From NCBI GenBank assembly GCA_016342495.1, contig JAEIOG010000013.1, positions 1 to 64,000 on the forward strand: 64,000 nt of DNA, given 5' to 3'. The position numbers and the translations under genes are program-made. Shown here piece by piece: positions 46,214-55,155 of the stretch. Position 1 is the first letter of the stretch, and each line of letters begins with the position of its first letter. Origin of the DNA: Phycisphaerae bacterium (GTDB lineage: Bacteria; Planctomycetota; Phycisphaerae; Sedimentisphaerales; SM23-30). The notes beneath the pieces are model-generated. The model saw nothing but the letters and a program-made list of their open reading frames with translations. It made no database searches and was not told the DNA's origin.

Positions 46214-48703
46214 CTAATCATCAAATTTAACTTCCAGTACACCACCAGACCAACCTTCCTGAAATTGTACTTCAAGTCTGACAGAATTAGTTGTTATTTT
46301 GGCAAAAGAAGTTCGATTAAACATATCTTTCTCAACAGCAAAGCCATTGCCATCAATAACCTGACTCCACTGACTACCATTTTTGTACATCAGTTTCCAG
46401 TTTTGCGGCACGCGACATTGACCGCTCCCGGTGTCATCCAGCCAATAAACTTCAATTGATGACAATATTGTGGGTTTATCAAAATCAAACTGTACCCATT
46501 CCTGTGTACCTTTTTTAGGCCACCAGTGAAACATACCGTTTTCTTTATCACTTGAATCTTTCGGTTCAATCTGATTAATCATATTTGACAGCGAACCAGT
46601 CCCTTTCGAAGTCGTCACCTTGCTTTGGGAAGCTATAGTTCGTCGAGGCGCCAATACTGTATCTTCAATCTTTGTTGGCAACCAAACAACCATTTCATTT
46701 GCGCCACGATTACACCATACACAATATGGAACTGCAGTAAATGCGACCGTTTTCTTGATCTGAGCTTCACCACTGTCGGCCTTGCGGCCTGCAAGGAAAG
46801 CATCGCCGGTAATCACCTGCACGCCACCCAGCAAATTTGAATTATAGGCAGTTGCAAGTTTTGCTTCCGGTGAGACAAACAAATTCCGTACTCGTCCTCC
46901 CGATTGATCGACTCCTTCAATGCAGTAAACAACCGGTCCCCTTTCGATTGAAAAACGATTTTTATCTGCCTGGACTTTCTCGTTGGCAATAACTTTGCGA
47001 ATCGGCATCGGCAAATTCAATTCTACCGTATCGCCCTGCTCCCATTTACGAGATAAATGCACATATCCATCAATCAGCTTAAGTGCAACCATTTTTCCGT
47101 TTAGCTTCAAAGTAGCAAATTCCTTAACTTTGTTTTGGTACCCATACAAATCACCGGGAACCGGCATATTTCCAGCCCAACCAGGAATCCGGACACACAA
47201 GGTAAAATCAACATCCTTTTCCGGCAAAATTGTCATCTTAATATCACCATCCCAGGGATAGCGTGTATGCTGATTGATCTGCACTATTTCACCATCCATA
47301 TCGATCCTGGCTGTACTCCCAACAAAAAGGTTCACATAGATTTTGTCATCTTTTCTGGCATAAGCATAGCCCGGCACCGACGCCAGAAATCTTGCGATAT
47401 TGCCTGGACAGCACGCACAGCCAAACCACGGGCTACGTTTATGCTGACCCCGGGATTCCAAAGGGTTCGGGTAGAAAAAATCTTTACCTTCAATAGATAT
47501 ACCGGAAATAAGACCGTTATAAAGTACCCGTTCCATAACATCAATATATTTCGATTCACCATGCAGCAAAAACATCCGGTGATTCCAATAGACATTTCCA
47601 ATGGCCGCACAGGTTTCACAATACGCACTCATATTCGGCAGCTGATAATTTTTGCCAAATGCCTCACCATGTGAAGTTGAACCAATTCCGCCAGTGATAT
47701 ACATTTTTTTTGTGACAGTATTTTCCCATATTTTGCTAAGGGCATCTATATAGGTTTGTTCCCCTTTGATCGCAGCAACATCAGCCATCCCGCAGTACAT
47801 ATAAGTCGCCCGCACAGCATGGCCAATGGCCTCATCCTGGTCGATAACCTTTTTATGAGCCTGGCTGTATTCGCCATCGTTAGGCCCGCGAGTATCGAGA
47901 AAAAACTTAGCCAGATTAAGATACTTTTCATTACCAGTCACACGATACAAACGAACCAAACCCATTTCGATGATCTGATGGCCAGGGGCATCCTCATTCT
48001 TGCCAGGGCCGAAAGTTTCACACAACAAATCAGCATTTTTAATAGCAACATCTAACAGGTTAACTTTGCCAGTAGCATGGTAATGAGCAACCGCCGCCTC
48101 GTACAAATGCCCCATATTGTAAAGTTCATGACTTAGATTTTTAACATTAACCCAGCGTTTATTCCCGGCCCAATCGTGCGGCGGATATGGTTGCATTGTT
48201 CGTGCGGTATAAAGATAGCCATCAGGCTCTTGAGCCGATGCGATCAACTCAATAATCTTATCCAGATAAGCATCCATATCAGCATCATACTTAACCGAAA
48301 GACCAAATGAGGCCCCTTCCAGAACTTTATACGGATCAGTATCATCAAAAGTTAATCCCGGTGGTTGGGTATCATCGAGTTGCTCTCCGGCCAACCGCTT
48401 AGCAGCTCGCTCAAAATTGTAGAAACGTTTTGAATCTTTGCATTTTTCAAAAGCATAGGGAATCGTCACCGTTCTGTTAATCTCCATCCGCGGCGACCAG
48501 AACACATCGTTAAAATGCACCGCAGTGAACGGAACTGGCTCAAATGGATAATCCCTTTGCAATTTGTCAGTGGCAGAAATAATCTCTTTGCTTGCATTTT
48601 CAGGTAAACGGTCATTAAGTTTCCCGCAACAAAGGGGACTTAATGACACAAAAACAACACAAATCAGTTTTAACATCAGTATTGATCGTTTTTCTAAAAC
48701 CAT
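46214..48703 (-). CDS. GH127-type beta-L-arabinofuranosidase (DUF1680) with C-terminal discoidin-like domain
   Basis: An 829-aa secreted enzyme. The alpha/alpha-barrel (about 55-460) holds the zinc-cysteine active site known from HypBA1: acid/base candidate E347 (SHGEAF), zinc ligands E363 and C365 (YCETCAA), and the CACCPGN cysteines at 429-432, one of which is the nucleophile. The 16-residue spacing E347-E363 equals that of E322-E338 in HypBA1. Beta-sandwich domains follow, then an F5/8 type C-like domain from about 690 (MINQIEPKDSSDKENG... STSVRLEVQF-like end). The signal peptide ends near LSPLCCGK. AAGGA lies ten bases before the ATG; the upstream DUF1680 gene ends 14 bases earlier. Confidence 0.92.
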   Translation of the reverse strand: MVLEKRSILMLKLICVVFVSLSPLCCGKLNDRLPENASKEIISATDKLQRDYPFEPVPFTAVHFNDVFWSPRMEINRTVTIPYAFEKCKDSKRFYNFERAAKRLAGEQLDDTQPPGLTFDDTDPYKVLEGASFGLSVKYDADMDAYLDKIIELIASAQEPDGYLYTARTMQPYPPHDWAGNKRWVNVKNLSHELYNMGHLYEAAVAHYHATGKVNLLDVAIKNADLLCETFGPGKNEDAPGHQIIEMGLVRLYRVTGNEKYLNLAKFFLDTRGPNDGEYSQAHKKVIDQDEAIGHAVRATYMYCGMADVAAIKGEQTYIDALSKIWENTVTKKMYITGGIGSTSHGEAFGKNYQLPNMSAYCETCAAIGNVYWNHRMFLLHGESKYIDVMERVLYNGLISGISIEGKDFFYPNPLESRGQHKRSPWFGCACCPGNIARFLASVPGYAYARKDDKIYVNLFVGSTARIDMDGEIVQINQHTRYPWDGDIKMTILPEKDVDFTLCVRIPGWAGNMPVPGDLYGYQNKVKEFATLKLNGKMVALKLIDGYVHLSRKWEQGDTVELNLPMPIRKVIANEKVQADKNRFSIERGPVVYCIEGVDQSGGRVRNLFVSPEAKLATAYNSNLLGGVQVITGDAFLAGRKADSGEAQIKKTVAFTAVPYCVWCNRGANEMVVWLPTKIEDTVLAPRRTIASQSKVTTSKGTGSLSNMINQIEPKDSSDKENGMFHWWPKKGTQEWVQFDFDKPTILSSIEVYWLDDTGSGQCRVPQNWKLMYKNGSQWSQVIDGNGFAVEKDMFNRTSFAKITTNSVRLEVQFQEGWSGGVLEVKFDD

Positions 48704-48716
48704 GATTTTTTATTCC

Positions 48717-51263
48717 TTATTCTGATGATCCGGCAATATCCCCACGGATCATCCTCAAACCAAAAATCGCCGAAATGTGCGCACCTTCTAGTGCCTCAAA
48801 ACGAATCGTAACCTCATTCTTTGCTTTGATCATCTCAGAGCTAAGTTCATATTCGACATCAAAAAAACGCTCTGGCTTAGAATCCTTTATATGTTCGTCT
48901 GCCAGCAATTCACCATCAGCAAAAATCCTAAACTTTGTTGTCCAACGACTATGCTCGGCGCTATAATAAGTCACTACCAACGTCATTGGATGGGACTGAT
49001 CAACTGGCATATCAAAACTGAACCAGTTACGGGATTTTCGTCCAGGCCGTCCTTCAATGCGAACCGGCGAAGTTTGTTCGTCTGACTGAAAGTTATAATT
49101 CCGTTCAGGCTGCATTTCTCCCGGCTGAGCATAGCCCACTGTCGCCTTTTCAAACAGTAGCTGGCGTTTTTCCTCAGCAGCATAAACAGCTGCACACTTT
49201 TGCCATTCCAATGTGGAAAACAAATCCCAGTAAATTGCATAAATCCTTCGATGCAAACGGTAGAACGGCACCATTTCAACAGAAGAAGGCTGCCCAACCC
49301 CATCAGCAGACTTAAAGTGGCCAAGTTTGCCTTCAACAGGCTTAAGCCATCCTGAAATGGGTTTACCTTTAGCAACAAAAACAGGTATACGTTCCGGCTT
49401 AGCCTGATTTTCCGGGCCCAAATCACCAGCCAATACCAGCGGCCCCCATGCGATAGCAACTCGGTTAGAATTATCCTTCAGCGGCAACAATCGCAAAGTC
49501 TTGGGCAATGTGACTTCAACTATATCGCCATCATTCCATGTACGGTCTAAATGAATATAATAACTGGGGCGGTGCATATCCGGCTCGCCTGATTGCTTTA
49601 AATTGTGCCCAACCCCCTGAACATATGGATCAGCTAAAAGTTTATCGTCTACCGGATGGCCATTGATCTTTACCGCAAAACCATCGCCAGCCCAAAATGG
49701 TCTACGCAGTACCAAAGCAAATCGTTTGCTATGTTTAGGGCTCACTTCAATTCTTACCGATTCACCTTCGGGAAAATCAGTCTCGACTTTCAAGTGAACA
49801 CCGGCTGACTTCCAAGCCACAGTTGACGGAACAAACATATTAACATATAACATGTCATCCGATTCAAAATAAATGCCATCACCATGCAATGCATGACTTT
49901 CCAGGCTTGTACCAGTACAACAGGTAAAACCACCATCGGTCATATTACGTTCATATTCATGCCGCACACCACGACCAACAGGGACCATATAACAAGCCCA
50001 ACCATCTGTCGGGTCCAGCGATGCCAGAATATGATTAAATAAAGCTTGTTCAAGAAAATCAGCATATAACCCCGAGGGATTAATCGCAAACAACCGCCGC
50101 GTTAATTTTAGCATATTATAGACATTACAGGTTTCACAGGTTCGTCCTTCGATACAATCATTCATTTTGTCCGGAAGATCGAAATACTCATCCTTACCAT
50201 GGCCACCAGTGGCAAATGTATGATGACCAACAACACTATCCCAAAAGAAACCCGCAGCCATCGCATCAGTGGCCTTACCTGTATAGATAAACCGATCAAT
50301 AGATCCAATCAGTTTTGGCACCTGGGTATTGCCATGTTTGCCTGCTAAGTTGTCCTCATGCCGCATAAGTGGCTCAATAAAAGACTTATGCTCAAACTTA
50401 TATGACATTTCCAGCCATCGATCATCTCCGGTATCAGCGTACAAATCCGCAAAAATTTCATTCATTCCACCAAACTCGGTATTGAGCATTTTCTGAATTT
50501 GCTTATCTGGCAAATCTGAAAGAACCGACTGGGCCCACTCGGCAAATTTAATCTCCAGCTGCAATGCCATAGAATTACCAGTATAACGATATGCATCGCG
50601 TAAACCTGCAAAAGTCTTATGCAATGTATACCATGGCGACCACATACCATTCAGATCAAAGCCGGAAGAATGAATATCGCCTCTGGCGACCTGCTGTTCA
50701 AAAATAACGGCCCCGTCCATGCCATCTTTATTCGCTATCGCTCCCAGATAGCCATTGCCACGCTTATCCTGAACAATCTTCATTTCCCTGACCAGATAAT
50801 CTGCCAGTTCTTTAAATCGTTGATCACCGGTAGCGGCATAAGTCAAGCTCACTCCCGAAAGCCAGTGGCCAGCAATATGGCCTGTCAACTGTTTGCCTTC
50901 AACCGAATCCCACCCCCCATATCCCTTGGCTTTCGGTGTTAACCCGGCACGAATTCGATATCCTGCCATCAGTCGGTCAGGCTCTAATGCCAACAAAGTC
51001 TTTTTATTTAAGTCCTGAGCTTTTTTTAGAGGCCCGCTCAATAAGCGAACATCTTCCAAGGGCAACGGATTAACCTGCAGTAATTTCCTCTCTAGCTCTT
51101 GAATATTTTTATCCTTTGTTCTGGTATAAGATGTGGGAAGCCAATTATCCGAATCCGCCCAAAGCAAATCATTACCCTGCCATTTCCAGATACATCTTTC
51201 AATCACATATACGTTTGTCGCCAGTATTGACAATAATAACAACATTAATACTAATTTATTTAT
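48717..51263 (-). CDS. DUF1680 family glycoside hydrolase (GH146/GH127-like beta-L-arabinofuranosidase candidate)
   Basis: A secreted enzyme of about 848 aa, more like the GH146 branch of DUF1680. The active-site cysteines occur in GRTCETCNVYNMLKLTRRLF and GGFTCCTGTSLESH, with an upstream acidic site DEYFDLP. C-terminal beta domains follow (about 510-640 and 700-855, the last similar to the sandwich appended to many DUF1680 proteins). The start is unusual: GGAGG at 51270-51274 is followed six bases later by an in-frame ATA at 51263, giving a good signal peptide (NKLVLMLLLLSILATNVYV). The nearest ATG (51245) is 24 bases from GGAGG and the upstream TTG (51302) has none. It is cotranscribed with the GH127 gene. 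Confidence 0.88.
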   Translation of the reverse strand: MNKLVLMLLLLSILATNVYVIERCIWKWQGNDLLWADSDNWLPTSYTRTKDKNIQELERKLLQVNPLPLEDVRLLSGPLKKAQDLNKKTLLALEPDRLMAGYRIRAGLTPKAKGYGGWDSVEGKQLTGHIAGHWLSGVSLTYAATGDQRFKELADYLVREMKIVQDKRGNGYLGAIANKDGMDGAVIFEQQVARGDIHSSGFDLNGMWSPWYTLHKTFAGLRDAYRYTGNSMALQLEIKFAEWAQSVLSDLPDKQIQKMLNTEFGGMNEIFADLYADTGDDRWLEMSYKFEHKSFIEPLMRHEDNLAGKHGNTQVPKLIGSIDRFIYTGKATDAMAAGFFWDSVVGHHTFATGGHGKDEYFDLPDKMNDCIEGRTCETCNVYNMLKLTRRLFAINPSGLYADFLEQALFNHILASLDPTDGWACYMVPVGRGVRHEYERNMTDGGFTCCTGTSLESHALHGDGIYFESDDMLYVNMFVPSTVAWKSAGVHLKVETDFPEGESVRIEVSPKHSKRFALVLRRPFWAGDGFAVKINGHPVDDKLLADPYVQGVGHNLKQSGEPDMHRPSYYIHLDRTWNDGDIVEVTLPKTLRLLPLKDNSNRVAIAWGPLVLAGDLGPENQAKPERIPVFVAKGKPISGWLKPVEGKLGHFKSADGVGQPSSVEMVPFYRLHRRIYAIYWDLFSTLEWQKCAAVYAAEEKRQLLFEKATVGYAQPGEMQPERNYNFQSDEQTSPVRIEGRPGRKSRNWFSFDMPVDQSHPMTLVVTYYSAEHSRWTTKFRIFADGELLADEHIKDSKPERFFDVEYELSSEMIKAKNEVTIRFEALEGAHISAIFGLRMIRGDIAGSSE

Positions 51264-51334
51264 GAGACACCTCCAATAAATAAGTAATAAAAATTCAAAC
51301 AAATTATTATTTTGAATATACCCGCCTTAAAAAA

Positions 51335-51380
51335 AACAAACAATGCATTATCGTGTAATTATTTAACCAATTTGCGACAA
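51335..51380 (-). promoter_or_regulatory. operator-like 46-nt block upstream of the DUF1680 pair
   Basis: On the minus strand this reads TTGTCGCAAATTGGTTAAAT, AATTACACG, a variable 5-mer and GCATTGTTTGTT. It has the same length and spacing as the 46143-46188 block. It lies between the terminator of the ABC-transporter operon (51471-51508) and the first DUF1680 gene, so it most likely belongs to that gene's promoter. Confidence 0.75.
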
Positions 51381-51470
51381 CATACGCCATCCTTTGGCTA
51401 ATACTTATAAAACAAAAAGACAATAAATAATAGTCCATTATAACCTAAGATATCTTCAAACTTGAATTCG

Positions 51471-51508
51471 CAAAAAAAGCTTTGTAAGTCATTAACTCAC
51501 AAAGCTTT
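51471..51508 (-). terminator. rho-independent terminator of the sugar ABC transporter operon
   Basis: On the minus strand, AAAGCTTTGT-GAGT/ACTT-ACAAAGCTTT forms a stem with the T-run TTTTTTTG directly after it. It lies about 85 bases past the permease stop at 51593. Confidence 0.85.
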
Positions 51509-51592
51509 AGTTATCAAAACTACAGATCATAATATCCACCAGAATCTGGATACATATTTACTTTTTTTTAGATCAGGACAACAAAATCCAAG

Positions 51593-52573
51593 TTATGCCT
51601 GACGTCTAGTCGCGATCTGGTCGGCGGTAACTGCAAGAATAATAATCGCTCCTACAGCAACAAGCTGAACATTCGTTGAAATTCCAAGCAAAGTAAGACC
51701 ATTACGCAAAAACTGGATAAGCAATGTGCCAATAACAGTTCCGATCATAGTCCCGCGCCCGCCGCTTGGCGAACATCCCCCAATAATAACCGCTGCGATA
51801 ATATCCAGTTCCAAAGCAATACCAGCGGTAGGCTGTGCGGTGCTTGCACGACTGGTAGCAATCATTGACGCCAAACCAACAAGTGCCCCCACAATAGTAT
51901 AAATAGTTATAAGAACGGCTTTGACATTAACACCAGTATGAAATGCTGTTTCGGGATTCGAGCCAATCGCATAAGTATAACGGCCAAAACGAGTATATTT
52001 TAAAATGAAACCCATTATCGCAAATACAATAACCATAATCACAATTGTTGAAGGGATCCCTGCAAAAGTGCCATTATCGAGCCAACTATAATCACTAACC
52101 GAAAAAGGCTTACCCGCATTCATCAGGTACGCTACCCCACGAAAGATGCTCATTGCCCCTAAAGTCACAATAAAAGGCGCAAGTTTCAACTGGGTTATTA
52201 GCATACCATTAGCAAAGCCACATATAGCACCAATAAGCATACTGGCTAAACTACCAATAACCATGGCCCCCAAGCCTAATTCGACATAACTCCCTCCTGA
52301 GATATCTGTCCAGCTGGCCCCACTTATGCCAAGCATCACAACCGAACCAATCATGCCGCACATTGCCATCATTGAACCAACAGACAGGTCAATCCCAGCG
52401 GTGATAATAACAAAGGTCATCGCAGCAGCCATAATGCCATTGATAGATGACCGGGAAAAGACATTCATAAAGTTTTTGGTTGTCAAAAAAGTATCTGGTT
52501 CAAGAAAAGTCCATAACGAAATAATGAAAATCAATGAACAAAAGGGTAAAAGTTGTTTCGTGAACTTATTCAT
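51593..52573 (-). CDS. ribose-type sugar ABC transporter, permease (RbsC family)
   Basis: A 326-aa inner-membrane permease with about 8-10 hydrophobic helices. The family signature ITAGIDLSVGSMMAMCGMIG is near the N-terminus, and the GALVGLASMIATSRASTAQPTAGIALELDIIAAVIIGG loop with GGRGTMIGTVIGTLLI is diagnostic of the RbsC/MglC/XylH family. GGAGG six bases before the ATG supports the start. It is the last gene of a five-gene minus-strand operon, two bases after the ATPase gene. Confidence 0.95.
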   Translation of the reverse strand: MNKFTKQLLPFCSLIFIISLWTFLEPDTFLTTKNFMNVFSRSSINGIMAAAMTFVIITAGIDLSVGSMMAMCGMIGSVVMLGISGASWTDISGGSYVELGLGAMVIGSLASMLIGAICGFANGMLITQLKLAPFIVTLGAMSIFRGVAYLMNAGKPFSVSDYSWLDNGTFAGIPSTIVIMVIVFAIMGFILKYTRFGRYTYAIGSNPETAFHTGVNVKAVLITIYTIVGALVGLASMIATSRASTAQPTAGIALELDIIAAVIIGGCSPSGGRGTMIGTVIGTLLIQFLRNGLTLLGISTNVQLVAVGAIIILAVTADQIATRRQA

Positions 52574-52574
52574 A

Positions 52575-54071
52575 TTATGCCTCCACTGCGGCTAAATGCA
52601 TCACTTGTTCCGGAGTTGCCTGATCTGTAGCTAAATCGCCCACCAGGTGCCCTCTACGCATGATTAAGATACGGTCACAAATTCCAAATAGCTCCGGCAA
52701 TTCAGAAGAAATCACCAGGATAGCTTTACCCTGGCTGGCCAATTCATTAAGCAAAGAATAAACTTCTTTTTTTGCACCAACATCAATACCGCGAGTCGGC
52801 TCATCGAAAATAATAAATTCAGAATCAGCCATCAGCCACCGCCCTATCAACACCTTTTGCTGATTACCGCCAGATAGCGAATCAGCAGGTGCATCTGGAT
52901 GTGACCATTTCACCGAAACTTTGCTTCCAAAATCAGCACAAAGCTGTTGTTCTTTTCTAAGCTGTAAAAGATTCTTCATGCCAATTCGCTCATAGTTAGG
53001 CATGGTCATATTCCAGCTACAAGGCAGATTCGTACATAAACCGGAGCGTTTGCGGTCTTCAGTTAAATACGCGATGCCTTGCCTGATTGCATCAGCTGGG
53101 CGCTTGATGCGGAGCTCTTTCCCATCGAGTTTAATCCCACCAGCAATCAAAGGATTGATACCAAATATCGCATTAGCCACTTCAGTTCGGCCTGCACCGA
53201 CAAGACCTGCCATTCCAACGATTTCACCACGACGAACATTAAATGATATATCATTAATGCCCTGTTCGCTTGCCAGCGAATCTGCTTCAAAACAAATATC
53301 GCCAATCAATACATCACGCGATGGATAGAAATCCTTAAGCTCACGTCCAACCATATGCTTAACAATGACATCAATATCCATTTCAGAAGCTAACCCCGTA
53401 GCAACAACTTGCCCATCTCGCAAGACACTAATATCATCAGCTAACATGTTGACTTCTTCCAGCCGATGAGAAATGTATATAATTGTCAAGCCCTGAGTGC
53501 GAAGTTGATTCACAATCTCAAAAAGCCTGTGAGCTTCACCTTCTGAAAGTGATGATGTTGGCTCATCCATTACTATGATTTTGGCCTGCCGCATAATCGC
53601 TTTTAGCAATTCAACGATCTGGCATTGACCAGTTGTAAGAGAACTGATGACAGCTTCGGGGTCAATGTCAAAACCATATTTGTCACAAAGCTCTTTTGTC
53701 TGGCGAATCATGCCAACCCGATCAATAACAAATGGCACAGAACTCATCATTTCTCTGCCCAAAAAGACATTCTCATAAACAGTCATATGGTCAGCTAAAT
53801 CAAGTTCCTGATAAAGCATTGAAATACCAGCATCAATAGCCTGACCGGGATTGGAAAATTGCACTTCTTGATCATCTAAATAGATTTTGCCCTGCTCTGG
53901 TATATGCACGCCAGCAAGCACTTTCATAAGCGTAGATTTGCCCGCACCGTTTTCACCACAAAGAGCATGAACTGTACCAGGTCTGGCTGAAAAGGTAACA
54001 TCCTTCAATGCTGTGACAGGACCAAAAATCTTGAGTATTTGCTCCATTCGGAGAGTAGCTGTGTTTTCCAT
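52575..54071 (-). CDS. ribose-type sugar ABC transporter, duplicated ATPase (RbsA family)
   Basis: A 498-aa protein with two fused ABC ATPase domains. The first has Walker A GENGAGKSTLMK, a signature region around LTTGQCQIVELLKAI and Walker B KIIVMDEPTSSL. The second has the degenerate P-loop GLVGAGRTEVAN usual in MglA/RbsA, signature LSGGNQQKV and Walker B FIIFDEPTRGIDVGA. It energises sugar import with the neighbouring permease and binding protein. The three genes are separated by two bases each, a clear operon. Confidence 0.96.
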   Translation of the reverse strand: MENTATLRMEQILKIFGPVTALKDVTFSARPGTVHALCGENGAGKSTLMKVLAGVHIPEQGKIYLDDQEVQFSNPGQAIDAGISMLYQELDLADHMTVYENVFLGREMMSSVPFVIDRVGMIRQTKELCDKYGFDIDPEAVISSLTTGQCQIVELLKAIMRQAKIIVMDEPTSSLSEGEAHRLFEIVNQLRTQGLTIIYISHRLEEVNMLADDISVLRDGQVVATGLASEMDIDVIVKHMVGRELKDFYPSRDVLIGDICFEADSLASEQGINDISFNVRRGEIVGMAGLVGAGRTEVANAIFGINPLIAGGIKLDGKELRIKRPADAIRQGIAYLTEDRKRSGLCTNLPCSWNMTMPNYERIGMKNLLQLRKEQQLCADFGSKVSVKWSHPDAPADSLSGGNQQKVLIGRWLMADSEFIIFDEPTRGIDVGAKKEVYSLLNELASQGKAILVISSELPELFGICDRILIMRRGHLVGDLATDQATPEQVMHLAAVEA

Positions 54072-54073
54072 AA

Positions 54074-55054
54074 TTACAACCCCAATGCAGCTGGAAACTT
54101 TTGTTTCATTTCTTCAAGATTATTTTTATCTACAATCATACTGTTAATAGGCTTTTTCTTAGGGCAACTTATACCTTCGAGTGTATCGACAGCTATCATC
54201 ACCCCTTGAAAACCGATCTCAAATGGATTCTGCACGATCAAAGCTTCAACTTCACCGGCAGCAATACCTTCGAGCAAAATTGGATCAGAATCAAAACCCA
54301 CCATCACAATCTTGCCCGCCAGTTGTTGTGCCTGCAAAGCCTTAAAAGCTCCAACTGATGCAGGATGATTTACCGCATACAAACCACTGACGTTAGGGTT
54401 GCGAGTAAGCATATCAACTGTCTTTTGCCTTGAATCTTCCACGGTACCCAGAGAAAACTGTTCGTCAATAATCTTTATGCCAGGATATTCTTTAGCAAGT
54501 GTATCTTTGAAACCCAGGGCACGAGCATCAGTTGAAGCAGAATTCTGCACAAACTTTGCAATGATCACATTTCCCCGGCCATTAAGTGTTGCTCCTAATC
54601 TCTTTGCGGCATCGGCCCCACCAGCAAAATTATCGGTTGCCACAAATGAAACATAATCTTCTTCAGCAGCCTCAACCGCAGAATCAATAATCACGCATGG
54701 GATACCTTTTTCCTTGAGCTTTTGCACAGGACGAACCAGGGCCTTAGCGTCATTAGGGCCAAGCACCACCGCATCGACACCTTTTACCACTACATCATCG
54801 ACAGCCTGAATCTGCTTTTCGCGATCAGTTTCCTGTTCAGGCCCTGTCCAGATAATTTCATAACCCCTTTGTCTGCCAGCTTCAAGTGCTCCTTTATGAA
54901 CAACCTCCCACCACATTGATGCTGTACCTTTTGGGATCACCGCGATAATTTTCGCATCCTGCACATTACTGGAATTCTTTTTGATAACCCCCAGCGTAAA
55001 TAGAATTACTGATATTATCAAAATTAACGCAACAGCAAAATTACTCTTTTTCAT
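54074..55054 (-). CDS. sugar ABC transporter substrate-binding protein (type 1 periplasmic-binding fold)
   Basis: A 326-aa protein with a single N-terminal hydrophobic segment (residues about 6-24) and no lipobox cysteine, so it is secreted or tethered by an uncleaved helix. The binding fold is of RbsB type: IIAVIPKGTASMWWEVVHKGALEAG, VVLGPNDAKALVRPV, FVATDNFAGGADAAKRL and VMVGFDSDPILLEGIAAGEV. The ligand cannot be named. Genomic context with a FucU-like mutarotase and oxidoreductases suggests an aldose such as L-fucose or a related 6-deoxy sugar or pentose. Confidence 0.93.
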   Translation of the reverse strand: MKKSNFAVALILIISVILFTLGVIKKNSSNVQDAKIIAVIPKGTASMWWEVVHKGALEAGRQRGYEIIWTGPEQETDREKQIQAVDDVVVKGVDAVVLGPNDAKALVRPVQKLKEKGIPCVIIDSAVEAAEEDYVSFVATDNFAGGADAAKRLGATLNGRGNVIIAKFVQNSASTDARALGFKDTLAKEYPGIKIIDEQFSLGTVEDSRQKTVDMLTRNPNVSGLYAVNHPASVGAFKALQAQQLAGKIVMVGFDSDPILLEGIAAGEVEALIVQNPFEIGFQGVMIAVDTLEGISCPKKKPINSMIVDKNNLEEMKQKFPAALGL

Positions 55055-55155
55055 TAATGAATGCGCCTTTCTTACTCAAAAATAGAGATAAAGGCAAGTA
55101 CAGAACTGGCCTTAAAGTCATAATTGCCTGTTATCACCAAAACTATTCAACACAA

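Noticed and set aside
47135-47674. Plus-strand open frame of about 179 codons opposite the GH127 gene
   Set aside because: It is antisense to conserved catalytic-domain sequence with no start signal or recognisable family.
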